From assembly GCF_014077505.1 (NCBI RefSeq), contig NZ_JACGWA010000001.1, positions 1,054,001 to 1,118,000 of the forward strand: a stretch of DNA of 64,000 bases, written 5' to 3'. Positions 10,302-18,091 of this stretch are shown in pieces. Position 1 is the first letter of the stretch. The number at the start of each line of letters is the position of its first letter. A program made the translations under genes and the position numbers. The notes below the pieces were generated by a model. The model did no database searches and was not told the DNA's origin. It saw only the letters and a list, made by a program, of their open reading frames with translations. This stretch comes from Colwellia sp. BRX10-3 (GTDB lineage: Bacteria > Pseudomonadota > Gammaproteobacteria > Enterobacterales > Alteromonadaceae).

Positions 10302-11215
10302 AATTGCGCTTTAATAGACAATGAAGAGGTTGTTTGACTGTAGGTTTGGCTATCAAGTTGCGAACGGTAATCACCATATTCAAGCTTACTAACCAGCGCT
10401 AGATGCTTGTTAAATTCTAATTGCCATTGCGCTTGAAAAATATTTCTATGTTCATCTGCCTTCGATTCAAGCTGACTTGGCATATCATCATTGCTATATG
10501 CTTGAAAGTCTTTCGATTGAAAACGCCAGCCTATTGCAGCTTTTTGCGCTAAGCCAAATAATTCAAACTTTCGCGAAAGCTTAATGTTCGCCCCATAACC
10601 GCTATAATTAAATTGCGCATCAGTAGCGGTTTCCTTGTCCGCACTAACGCCGAGCATAAACATAATTTGACCGTCGTTAATAAAGTGGAACAATTCAGCA
10701 CTAGCACCATAAGCGTCGGCATTACGGTTAGACATAACCGCAAACTTTTTACTTTTGACTTTTGCGCTAGTACGCAAAAACGTTTGTGGTTGAAGAAAAG
10801 TACCTAAGTAGATGCTGGCTTGTTGAAAAGTTAAAAACGTCTCTCCATCTAGTTTGGCTTTTGCGCCATCATAGCGTAAACCTAGATCTTTTTTACGCCA
10901 TTGATAACTCGCATCAACACTAATTTGATGTAAGGCTAAGTCAAAAGCATCAAACTCTTGGTAATCTTGCTCATTATAACGATATGAAGCCGCTAATTTC
11001 GCTTTATCATTGATTTTCCAAAGCCCGGTAACCGCTGCGGTTTTTTCCAGGCCGCTATCGCCTTGTGAAGAAACCTCATCAAGCTCATCAACACTCAGTG
11101 CAGAGTTACTGATAATACCTAAAGAAACCTCACCTTTAACACTTACTTCCTCTGACGTTGCCGCCGATAGTTGCATACTTATCGCACACGCTAAACTACT
11201 TAAAATATATTTCAT
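10298..11215 (-). CDS. Predicted outer-membrane beta-barrel protein
   Basis: 305 residues. The ATG at 11215 sits 8 bp after a strong GAGGTG; the GTG at 11224 is part of that ribosome binding site and is rejected as start. Signal peptide MKYILSSLACAISMQLSAA. The mature chain is made of alternating polar/hydrophobic strands with aromatic girdle residues (for example LAASYRYNEQDY, VDASYQWRKKDLGLRYDG, AAIGWRFQSKDFQAY) and ends in Phe (SLSIKAQF), the terminal residue used for BAM recognition. I estimate 12-14 strands. The family is not recognised. It follows the repeat-protein gene and may be its transporter or anchor; that is inference. Confidence 0.75.
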   Translation of the reverse strand: MKYILSSLACAISMQLSAATSEEVSVKGEVSLGIISNSALSVDELDEVSSQGDSGLEKTAAVTGLWKINDKAKLAASYRYNEQDYQEFDAFDLALHQISVDASYQWRKKDLGLRYDGAKAKLDGETFLTFQQASIYLGTFLQPQTFLRTSAKVKSKKFAVMSNRNADAYGASAELFHFINDGQIMFMLGVSADKETATDAQFNYSGYGANIKLSRKFELFGLAQKAAIGWRFQSKDFQAYSNDDMPSQLESKADEHRNIFQAQWQLEFNKHLALVSKLEYGDYRSQLDSQTYSQTTSSLSIKAQF

Positions 11216-11230
11216 ATTAATCACCTCAAA

Positions 11231-11256
11231 TAAAAAAGCGCCAGGGCTGCTGGCGC
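11231..11256 (-). terminator. Intra-cluster terminator between repeat protein and barrel
   Basis: Perfect 7-bp stem GCGCCAG/CTGGCGC with a 5-nt loop followed on the minus strand by six Us. It ends about 16 bp before the barrel gene's start. It should end most transcripts from the repeat-protein gene and leave read-through, or a separate promoter, to supply the barrel gene. Confidence 0.88.
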
Positions 11257-11278
11257 GCTTAAAGCATTTTTTTTAAAT

Positions 11279-12328
11279 TTATAATCCAATATCTAAGTTA
11301 TTTACCAAGCTATTAGTGACTTCAGCAGCCGTTGCTGCGGCAAGCTCGGTGTTAATTTGCTCAGTAACAACATTGTTGATCTGGCTATTAACGTTTTCAG
11401 TGATTGCCGTTTGAGCATTTGAAGTGATGGCATCGGTAACATTAGCGTTCACCGTTTGCTCAATGACCTGCGTAGTTTGACCTGTAGCATCTAACGATAC
11501 GATGTTGTGCACATTACTTGATATTTGCTGAGATACTTGCGACGTGTTAGCAAATGAATTGGCGCTATCAACACTAGGATTTAGGGCCAAATTTTCAGGT
11601 GTTGTCATCGTTTCACTAGGGACAACTTCTTCAGTTTCTTCTGCTGTGCTATTTTCTGGTAATACTAACAAATTTGCACTTGTTGTTTGGGTAAGTGACT
11701 GACTCGAGTTTGATGCTGTATCTACTAAGGTATTGTTTCCGGAACTTCCTGAAAGTTGAGTGGCTACTGCTGAGGTGTTAACAAAAGAAGTAGCGCTTTC
11801 AATATTTGGATTTAATGCGGCAAGTTCAGGTGTTGCTAACGCTTCGTTTGGCGCGATTTCACCAGACTCTTCTGGTGTTTCACTTTCGGGTAACGTTGGA
11901 AGTGCTATGCTTGTTACTTGATTAAGTGACTGAGCTAAGGTTACTGTCGCTCCAGAGATAACACTGATACTCTCGCCAACATTATTTGATAGGCTAGTGT
12001 TCAACTCACTATTGTTATCTAAAACGCTTGCAGTACCGATATTCTTTGCGTTACTCGACGGCTGTTCTTCAGTTTCGCTAGGCACAGACTCTGAAGCATT
12101 CGCGTCTTCACTATTAGCCTTAACTTTAGTATCGCTTTCAACTGAAGTATCAGATTGTGTCGACATTTGAGTTGATTTATCAGAACTATCTACTTGCTGA
12201 GAAACTTTAGTTTCATGATTAATTTGGGTGTTTTGGCTAATTTCAATATCAGCGGCTTGCGCGATACTTACCCAACAACTCATACCACTTAATACCAATA
12301 CTTGTGCAATTTTATTTAATTTAGTCAT
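11279..12328 (-). CDS. Exported Ser/Thr/Asn-rich repeat protein, function unknown
   Basis: 349 residues with a signal peptide cut near AQAADIE (about residue 26). The mature chain is low in aromatics and lysine, contains no cysteine, and is rich in Ser, Thr, Asn, Gln and Glu. Two repeats of about 78 residues are clear: about 131-208 and 209-286. Each has LPE-S/N-E-T-E/A-E-E, then A-L-NP-N/S-I/V-E/D-S-A, then FVNTS or FANTS, then Q-L/I-S. After them comes a Thr/Asn/Gln-rich tail with short ENVNSQINNVV-like units. No sortase, autotransporter or type I signal is seen. Composition and repeats suggest a surface fibre or adhesin-like protein. No family is recognised. Confidence 0.7.
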   Translation of the reverse strand: MTKLNKIAQVLVLSGMSCWVSIAQAADIEISQNTQINHETKVSQQVDSSDKSTQMSTQSDTSVESDTKVKANSEDANASESVPSETEEQPSSNAKNIGTASVLDNNSELNTSLSNNVGESISVISGATVTLAQSLNQVTSIALPTLPESETPEESGEIAPNEALATPELAALNPNIESATSFVNTSAVATQLSGSSGNNTLVDTASNSSQSLTQTTSANLLVLPENSTAEETEEVVPSETMTTPENLALNPSVDSANSFANTSQVSQQISSNVHNIVSLDATGQTTQVIEQTVNANVTDAITSNAQTAITENVNSQINNVVTEQINTELAAATAAEVTNSLVNNLDIGL

Positions 12329-12677
12329 GTTTGCTTCCTCTAATGTCTGTTTATGTTAATGACACTGAGATAACGGCTAACGTGTGATATTTATTCCAAA
12401 TTAATTTAAAAATATTTCAACTTAATTTTTTATTAATATATTTCAATAACTAAAAGTAAAAAATAAACTATTAAGATTTAAGAAATCAGTACCAGAAAGT
12501 ATTCAACATTTAATCAGTCTTTTTAAGCTTTGGTTGCTAGTTAGAAAATTTAACCAACAAGGGGTGATGTGTGGCGTTTTCATCGATGAAAACGCAATTG
12601 TCACTCTTTCAGCTGACATTGAGGGTTTGTTGATATCAGAAGCTATATTCTTAAATGGATTGAATAACAATCTTAAA

Positions 12678-12717
12678 AGTAACGCAGGAGCAATTACCAA
12701 GATGGTTAGGAACGACC
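12678..12717 (+). repeat. Dispersed 40-bp repeat, copy A
   Basis: 34 of 40 bases match the copy at 20551-20590; the core GCAGGAGCAATTA and AGATGGTTA blocks are identical. Both copies lie in non-coding sequence. This looks like a relic of a longer intergenic repeat family. Confidence 0.65.
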
Positions 12718-12750
12718 AGTTAATCGAGTAAAACTATTATTACTGAACGA

Positions 12751-12776
12751 AAAAAAGGCCTATATAGGCCTTTTTT
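12751..12776 (-). terminator. Bidirectional terminator
   Basis: A perfect 26-bp palindrome: A-run, GGCCTATATAGGCC, T-run. It lies 45 bp past the stop of the LEA-like lipoprotein gene on the minus strand and would also stop anything coming from the left. Confidence 0.88.
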
Positions 12777-12820
12777 AATTCAATTACTGTCAACCCATAC
12801 TAGGACGGGTCAAACTATAA

Positions 12821-13243
12821 TTAACAATCGTCATCTTCAGCGTCTACGCCTTCTTTTGCTTCTTCACAAGCATCTTCAATGGCGTTACCTGCGTCTTTTT
12901 TCATTCCACCAAGTTTATCACTAACACTGGTTTTCATTTCATCTAACTTGTGACCCGCATCGCTTGCCATTTCACTTACTTTTTCGCCAGCACCTTCAAT
13001 TGCTTCACCGGCATCGTCTTTCATTTCACTTGCTTTTTCGCCAGCGGCTTCAAGTGCGTTACCGGCATCTTTTTTCATTTCACTTATTTTATCACCAGCA
13101 TCTTTAGCCATATTGCCAGCACCTTTAACTGCTTCTTCAACTTTGTCACCCGCTTTTTCTGCATCTTTTTCACTACAAGCTGTTAAGCCAAACATTGCGA
13201 CAAAGAAAATAAGTGAGGTTGATAATTTTTTAATAAAAGTCAT
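12821..13243 (-). CDS. LEA-like repeat lipoprotein
   Basis: 140 residues from ATG 13243, which is preceded by AGGG. A longer frame to 13285 would add 14 residues ahead of the signal peptide and runs into the upstream DUF1328 gene, so it is rejected. The lipobox is LTAC (Cys23). The rest is an amphipathic helix of about 11-residue units (AGEKASEMKDD, AGEAIEGAGEKVSEMASD, and so on) like LEA group 3 or apolipoprotein proteins associated with desiccation and osmotic stress. It ends in EDDDC, a free C-terminal cysteine. It is the second gene of an operon 10 bp after a DUF1328 gene. Confidence 0.75.
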   Translation of the reverse strand: MTFIKKLSTSLIFFVAMFGLTACSEKDAEKAGDKVEEAVKGAGNMAKDAGDKISEMKKDAGNALEAAGEKASEMKDDAGEAIEGAGEKVSEMASDAGHKLDEMKTSVSDKLGGMKKDAGNAIEDACEEAKEGVDAEDDDC

Positions 13244-13253
13244 GTGTTTTTCC

Positions 13254-13429
13254 CTAAATTTTTGGTGGTTTACCACGAATTGCATTGGCGATTAATGAGA
13301 TAATCAACAGCACAAAGATAATAAAAAATATAGTTTTTGCAATACCAACTGCTGCGCCAGCGATACCACCAAAACCGAATATTGCAGCAATAATTGCAAC
13401 AACTAAAAAAGTAAGTGCCAGCTTAACAT
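13254..13429 (-). pseudogene. DUF1328 small membrane protein, frameshifted
   Basis: The minus strand from ATG 13429 reads MLSWHLLF and then stops. A +1 change of frame at the CC at 13418-13419 gives [21 protein letters not shown], followed by two hydrophobic segments and IRGKPPKI, ending at 13254. This is a complete DUF1328 (YtjA-like) protein of about 58 residues. The usual start of the family is MLxWALTFLVV, so one G of an expected GGG on the coding strand is missing. Either a real 1-bp deletion or a homopolymer sequencing error. It leads the LEA-like lipoprotein gene. Confidence 0.8.
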
Positions 13430-13481
13430 AATGCGCTCCTCAGTTTATTTTATTACAAACTACCCATAGCATATATAAAAT

Positions 13482-13514
13482 AAAAAGCGACTACTCTAAG
13501 AGTAAGTCGCTTTA
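13482..13514 (-). terminator. glmS terminator
   Basis: AAAGCGACT pairs with AGTCGCTTT around an ACTCT/AGAGT inner stem, followed on the minus strand by a U-rich tail. It is the first strong terminator after glmS, about 95 bp past its stop codon. Confidence 0.8.
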
Positions 13515-13545
13515 TTAAGTTTAGTATTTTTCAATCTGTTTGCAA

Positions 13546-13570
13546 CTAAGTTGACCACTGTCCAACTTAG
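13546..13570 (-). other. Hairpin without U-tract after glmS
   Basis: A perfect 8-bp inverted repeat CTAAGTTG/CAACTTAG with a 9-nt loop, 38 bp past the glmS stop and ahead of the terminator. It lacks a T-run. It may be a 3'-end stability element of glmS mRNA; in enterobacteria glmS is post-transcriptionally controlled by GlmZ, but no such RNA is seen here. Confidence 0.4.
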
Positions 13571-13607
13571 ATGGAAACCCACACTTTTATAAATCAAATA
13601 TATGAAA

Positions 13608-15440
13608 TTATTCTACTGTTACAGATTTTGCCAAATTGCGAGGTTGGTCAACATCTGTACCTTTAATAATGGCGACATAGTAAGACAATAACTGTAGCGG
13701 TAAGGTATAAACAATAGGTGCAATTAAGTCATCGCATACAGGTACGTTAATTACTTTCATGGTGTCGTCGCTGCTAAAGTTAGCACTAGCATCGGCAAAT
13801 ACATACATTAAACCGCCACGCGCTCGAACTTCTTCTACATTAGATTTTAGCTTTTCAATTAAATCGTTTTTAGGCGCAACGACAATCACTGGCATTTCCG
13901 CATCAATTAACGCTAGTGGTCCATGTTTAAGTTCGCCTGCGGCATAAGCTTCCGCATGAATGTATGAAATTTCTTTCAGCTTCAATGCACCTTCCATCGC
14001 GATCGGGTATTGGTCGCCACGACCTAAAAATAAGGCATGTTGCTTATCTGCAAAATCTTCGGCTAATTCTTCAATTGAACTGGCTAATGCTAATACTTCT
14101 TCCAATTTATTAGGCAAGGTCATTAACGATTGAGCAATTTCGTTTTGCTTTTCTTGTGTCATACCGTGATGCTGACCAATGGCTAAGGTCATCATTAATA
14201 AACCAACCAATTGTGTAGTAAAGGCTTTAGTAGAAGCCACGCCTATTTCGGCGCCTGCTTTAGTCATAAAGGCTAAATCAGATTCGCGTACTAATGAAGA
14301 ACCAGCAACATTACAAATAGTTAAACTTGCTCGATAGCCTATTTGTTTAGCTAAACGCAGTGCTGCTAGAGTATCTGCGGTTTCGCCTGATTGTGAAATA
14401 GTTACTAACAGGGCATTTTTCGGGACATGTGATTGACGGTATCTAAACTCACTAGCAATTTCGATATTACATGAAACGCCGGCTAAGGCTTCTAACCAGT
14501 ACCGTGCAACCATGCCTGAATGGTAACTGGTACCACAGGCAATAATTTGTACATGCTCAATTTCTTGAAAAATAGCATCAGCGCCTTCACCAAAGGTTTG
14601 GATATCTAACACATTACCCAATAAACGACCTTCTAAGGTGTTACGAATGGCTGTAGGCTGTTCATACGTTTCTTTAAGCATGTAGTGACGGTATTCACCT
14701 TTGTCGCCAACATCATGGCTAACTTCAGACTCTTTCGCTTCACGTTCAACTGGGTTACCGTCAGTATCAAAAATATTCACTTCAAAGCGGGTAACTTCGG
14801 CCACATCACCTTCTTCTAAAAATGAAAACTTACGCGTAACCGGTAATAATGCCAGCATGTCTGAGGCGATAAAGTTTTCACCAACGCCGTAACCTATCAC
14901 TAATGGGCTGCCAGAACGTGCAACTACAACACGGTCTTTATCACGCGTATCAACAACCACAGTGCCATAAGCACCTTCTAATTGTTTTACGCTCTTTTGA
15001 ACAGCACTAAGCAAGCTATCAGATGATTCTAGTTCATGATGAACTAAGTGTGCGATAACTTCGGTGTCAGTTTCAGAGGTAAAGGTATAGCCTAAACCTT
15101 GTAAGCGTGTGCGCAATGCATCATGGTTTTCAATAATACCATTGTGCACAACGGCAATGGTTTCTGACGATATATGTGGATGAGCATTCGCTTCACTTGG
15201 CGCGCCATGGGTTGCCCAACGTGTGTGGGCAATACCGGTACCACCAGATATTGGATTAGCATGCAATGCATCTGCAAGTTCTTGCACTTTACCTAAACGA
15301 CGCGCACGTTTAAGTTGGTTATTATTATCAACAATTGCAACACCAGCAGAGTCATAACCACGATATTCTAATCGCTTTAAGCCTTCTACTAAAATGTCTG
15401 CTACATCACGCTGTGCGACAGCACCTACAATTCCACACAT
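13608..15440 (-). CDS. glmS: Glutamine-fructose-6-phosphate aminotransferase
   Basis: 610 residues. Makes glucosamine-6-phosphate from fructose-6-phosphate and glutamine, the first step to UDP-GlcNAc for cell wall and LPS. The N-terminal class-II glutaminase domain starts with the catalytic Cys2 (MCGIVGAV) and has HTRWATHG and HNGIIENHD. Two SIS domains follow, with [17 protein letters not shown] and the C-terminal LAKSVTVE containing the conserved lysine. It lies 16 bp downstream of the DeoR-type gene, with glmU farther upstream, the normal gene order for this pathway cluster. Confidence 0.98.
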   Translation of the reverse strand: MCGIVGAVAQRDVADILVEGLKRLEYRGYDSAGVAIVDNNNQLKRARRLGKVQELADALHANPISGGTGIAHTRWATHGAPSEANAHPHISSETIAVVHNGIIENHDALRTRLQGLGYTFTSETDTEVIAHLVHHELESSDSLLSAVQKSVKQLEGAYGTVVVDTRDKDRVVVARSGSPLVIGYGVGENFIASDMLALLPVTRKFSFLEEGDVAEVTRFEVNIFDTDGNPVEREAKESEVSHDVGDKGEYRHYMLKETYEQPTAIRNTLEGRLLGNVLDIQTFGEGADAIFQEIEHVQIIACGTSYHSGMVARYWLEALAGVSCNIEIASEFRYRQSHVPKNALLVTISQSGETADTLAALRLAKQIGYRASLTICNVAGSSLVRESDLAFMTKAGAEIGVASTKAFTTQLVGLLMMTLAIGQHHGMTQEKQNEIAQSLMTLPNKLEEVLALASSIEELAEDFADKQHALFLGRGDQYPIAMEGALKLKEISYIHAEAYAAGELKHGPLALIDAEMPVIVVAPKNDLIEKLKSNVEEVRARGGLMYVFADASANFSSDDTMKVINVPVCDDLIAPIVYTLPLQLLSYYVAIIKGTDVDQPRNLAKSVTVE

Positions 15441-15456
15441 ATTCTCTGTCCTTTTT

Positions 15457-16218
15457 TTAACTTGCGATAACGAGGTTAACGCCTTGTTTAATTATTTCAC
15501 TTCGCACATTTTCAGGCATATCTGCATCTGTTATCAACGTGTGAATTTTTCCCCAAGGTAATTCTAAATTAGGAATTTTTCGATTAAGTTTTTCTGAATC
15601 TAACATAACAATAACTTCACGAGATACTTCAGCCATTACTCGGCTTAAGCCTAAAAGTTCATTGAATGTTGTAGTACCGCGCGCTAAATCAAGACCGTCA
15701 GCGCCAATAAATAGCTGATCAAAATCATAAGAGCGTAATACACTTTCTGCCACTTGGCCTTGGAATGACTCTGAATGAGGGTCCCAAGTACCACCGGTCA
15801 TCAATAATGTTGGCTCATTTTCTAATGCATGTAAATCAGACGCTATAGCGAGTGAGTTTGTCATCACCACTAAGCCTTGTTTCGCACTCAACTCACGCAC
15901 TAAGGCCGACGTTGTGCTACCACTGTCTAAAATAATACGATTGTGATCACGAATAAGCGATGCCGCTGTTTTTGCGATCATTATCTTTCGTTTCGAAACT
16001 TTTTCAGTTTTTGGCTCGGTAATTTCATGTGGTAAAGGCACTGCACCGCCATATCTGCGCAGTAGCAAACCACTGTTTTCTAATACCGCCAAGTCTTTAC
16101 GGATAGTAACTTCTGAGGTTTCAAACATTTTTGCAAGGCTATCAACACTTACTTCACCTAAATTACTTAACTCTGCGATTATGGTGTGGCGACGCTGCTG
16201 GGTATTTCGTTTTGACAT
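15457..16218 (-). CDS. DeoR family transcriptional regulator
   Basis: 253 residues. N-terminal helix-turn-helix of the DeoR type (residues about 8-60: [50 protein letters not shown]). It is followed by a sugar-phosphate sensor domain with the family signatures [14 protein letters not shown] and FIGADGLD. The gene is 16 bp upstream of glmS in the same direction, as in Vibrio and Shewanella relatives, so control of glmS by an amino-sugar phosphate is likely. The effector is not shown by sequence. Confidence 0.92.
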   Translation of the reverse strand: MSKRNTQQRRHTIIAELSNLGEVSVDSLAKMFETSEVTIRKDLAVLENSGLLLRRYGGAVPLPHEITEPKTEKVSKRKIMIAKTAASLIRDHNRIILDSGSTTSALVRELSAKQGLVVMTNSLAIASDLHALENEPTLLMTGGTWDPHSESFQGQVAESVLRSYDFDQLFIGADGLDLARGTTTFNELLGLSRVMAEVSREVIVMLDSEKLNRKIPNLELPWGKIHTLITDADMPENVRSEIIKQGVNLVIAS

Positions 16219-16412
16219 TGCTTTCGTTTTTACTCTTAAAAGTTTCGATTTAAAACTTAGCTATTAAAACAAAAGCTGAAAATAAAAACAATATTTATCT
16301 AAAGATCGGTCATCAATTCATTTAAATATTGTTTAAGTTTACGGTAATTATCAGGGTGAACGATATTTTTGTTCTTATTGTAAGTTTATTACCTACTTGT
16401 CGACACAAAATA

Positions 16413-16442
16413 AAATGCACTAGTTTATAAGCTAGTGCATTT
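16413..16442 (-). terminator. glmU terminator
   Basis: An 11-bp stem AAATGCACTAG/CTAGTGCATTT with an 8-nt loop and flanking T-rich sequence, 25 bp past the glmU stop. It separates glmU from the DeoR-type/glmS operon. Confidence 0.85.
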
Positions 16443-16466
16443 ATTTAAGTATGATTTTTGTGCCGG

Positions 16467-17828
16467 CTATTTTTTACTTGGGCGTTTCCAACCGGCGATA
16501 TTTCGCTGCTTAGCGCGAGCAACACTTAATTCATGATCATCAACATTTTTCACGATAACCGAGCCAGCGCCTGTTGTTGCCATTGCACCAATAGTAACAG
16601 GTGCGACTAACGAGGCATTTGAGCCGATAAATGCGCCAGCACCAATAATAGTTTTAGCTTTATTCACACCATCGTAGTTACAGGTAATAGTACCGGCACC
16701 AATGTTAGCATTAGCGCCTATTTCAGCATCACCTAAATAACTTAAATGTCCGGCTTTTGCTCCTTCACCTAAGATAGATTTTTTCATTTCAACAAAATTG
16801 CCAATATGTGCATTACGCATTAACTCTGACCCAGGGCGAATACGGGCAAATGGACCAACCGAAGCTAATTCGCCAATAATGGCACCTTCGATCATAGTAT
16901 TAGGCTTAATTTCTGCACCTTGGCCGATACTACAGTTTTTCAAAATACAATTGGCGCCAATAGTGGCATTGTCAGCAATATCAACATTGCCTTCGAAAAT
17001 ACAGTTAACGTCAATCACCACTTCTTGGCCAACAGTAACGTTACCGCGAATATCAATACGGCTAGGGTCACGTAAACTTGCGCCAGCAATCATTAATTCT
17101 TCTGCTTTTCTTATTTGATAAGCACGTTCTAAACCGGCAAGTTGCACGCGATTGTTAGCACCTTCTACTTCAATTTCACTATCAGGATGAGCCGTAGCAA
17201 TTAATTTACCTTCTTGATGACAGGCAGCAATAATGTCAGTTAAGTAATATTCACCTTGGGCATTATCACTTGATAAATTAGCTAGCCAGCGTTTTAAGTC
17301 ACCACCGTTGGCCAATAAAATACCTGTGTTCGCTTCATTTACTAATAGTTGTTCAGCCGTGGCATCTTTTTGTTCAACAATGCCAACCACTATGCCGAAA
17401 CTATCGCGCATAATACGACCATAGCCAGCAGGGTTAGCTAAGTGCACGGTTAATAGTGCCATGCCATTGTCAGGTTTAGCGACGATTAAACGTTGTAATG
17501 TACTTACTTTAGTTAAAGGTACATCACCATAAAGCACTAGCACGTCTTCATCGTCAGATAAAAATGGTGATGCCATATCAACCGCATGACCTGTGCCTAA
17601 TTGCTCTTTTTGTTCAACAAAAGTTAAATCATCACCGGTAACTTTAGCTTTAAGTACTTCACCACCAAAACCGTAAACTAAGTAGATATTTTCGCTATCT
17701 ACTTGGCGTGCTGCGTCAATTACATGAGACACCATTGGCTTTTCAGCAACAGGATGAAGAACTTTAGGTAAAGCAGAACGCATGCGAGTGCCTTTACCCG
17801 CAGCTAAGATAACAACAGAGAGAGCCAT
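16467..17828 (-). CDS. glmU: Bifunctional GlmU uridylyl/acetyltransferase
   Basis: 453 residues from ATG 17828 (GGAA ribosome binding site); an upstream extension of the frame is not conserved in character. The N-terminal uridylyltransferase domain shows [25 protein letters not shown]. The C-terminal left-handed beta helix (about residues 250-445) has the hexapeptide repeats and the acetyltransferase parts such as [20 protein letters not shown] and NYDGVNK. It makes UDP-GlcNAc from glucosamine-1-phosphate, acetyl-CoA and UTP. In many gammaproteobacteria glmU directly follows atpC; here atpC is about 22 kb upstream. Confidence 0.98.
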   Translation of the reverse strand: MALSVVILAAGKGTRMRSALPKVLHPVAEKPMVSHVIDAARQVDSENIYLVYGFGGEVLKAKVTGDDLTFVEQKEQLGTGHAVDMASPFLSDDEDVLVLYGDVPLTKVSTLQRLIVAKPDNGMALLTVHLANPAGYGRIMRDSFGIVVGIVEQKDATAEQLLVNEANTGILLANGGDLKRWLANLSSDNAQGEYYLTDIIAACHQEGKLIATAHPDSEIEVEGANNRVQLAGLERAYQIRKAEELMIAGASLRDPSRIDIRGNVTVGQEVVIDVNCIFEGNVDIADNATIGANCILKNCSIGQGAEIKPNTMIEGAIIGELASVGPFARIRPGSELMRNAHIGNFVEMKKSILGEGAKAGHLSYLGDAEIGANANIGAGTITCNYDGVNKAKTIIGAGAFIGSNASLVAPVTIGAMATTGAGSVIVKNVDDHELSVARAKQRNIAGWKRPSKK

Positions 17829-18038
17829 AATATTTCCGGTTTTATTTATAAGATTACTTATATCAACTTGATGAATAAGCATAAACTCATCAACTGGTGA
17901 TAACGTATGGGTGCATTGTAACGTTAAATTAAACGCTTCTCTATTAAAATTATATGAACAAATCACCACGAGTTATTACTTTCTTACCCACAAGAAAAAA
18001 CCTTTGCGGGTATATCGCACCTCATCAATAATTGGGTG

Positions 18039-18044
18039 TATAAT
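18039..18044 (+). promoter_or_regulatory. Possible -10 of the tex promoter
   Basis: A perfect TATAAT preceded by TG one base before (GTGTATAAT), an extended -10 form. It is 47 bp ahead of the tex start. The -35 region is poor. Confidence 0.4.
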
Positions 18045-18091
18045 AAGGCCAACAAAAACAAGACTTTTGATTGATCTAGGATCCCGTATAA

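Larger units (their letters stand above)
12329..12820. other. Intergenic region with a repeat copy and terminator
   Basis: About 490 bp. Positions 12400-12500 are extremely AT-rich, probably promoter sequence for the repeat-protein gene on the minus strand. A 65-codon open frame at 12534-12731 ends inside a copy of a dispersed 40-bp repeat and looks like decayed sequence rather than a gene. The right end carries a terminator for the LEA-like lipoprotein operon. Confidence 0.5.

Noticed and set aside
12534-12731. 65-codon plus-strand open frame between the repeat protein and LEA-like lipoprotein genes
   Set aside because: No recognisable family, weak start context, and its 3' end is a copy of a dispersed intergenic repeat; more likely decayed sequence.
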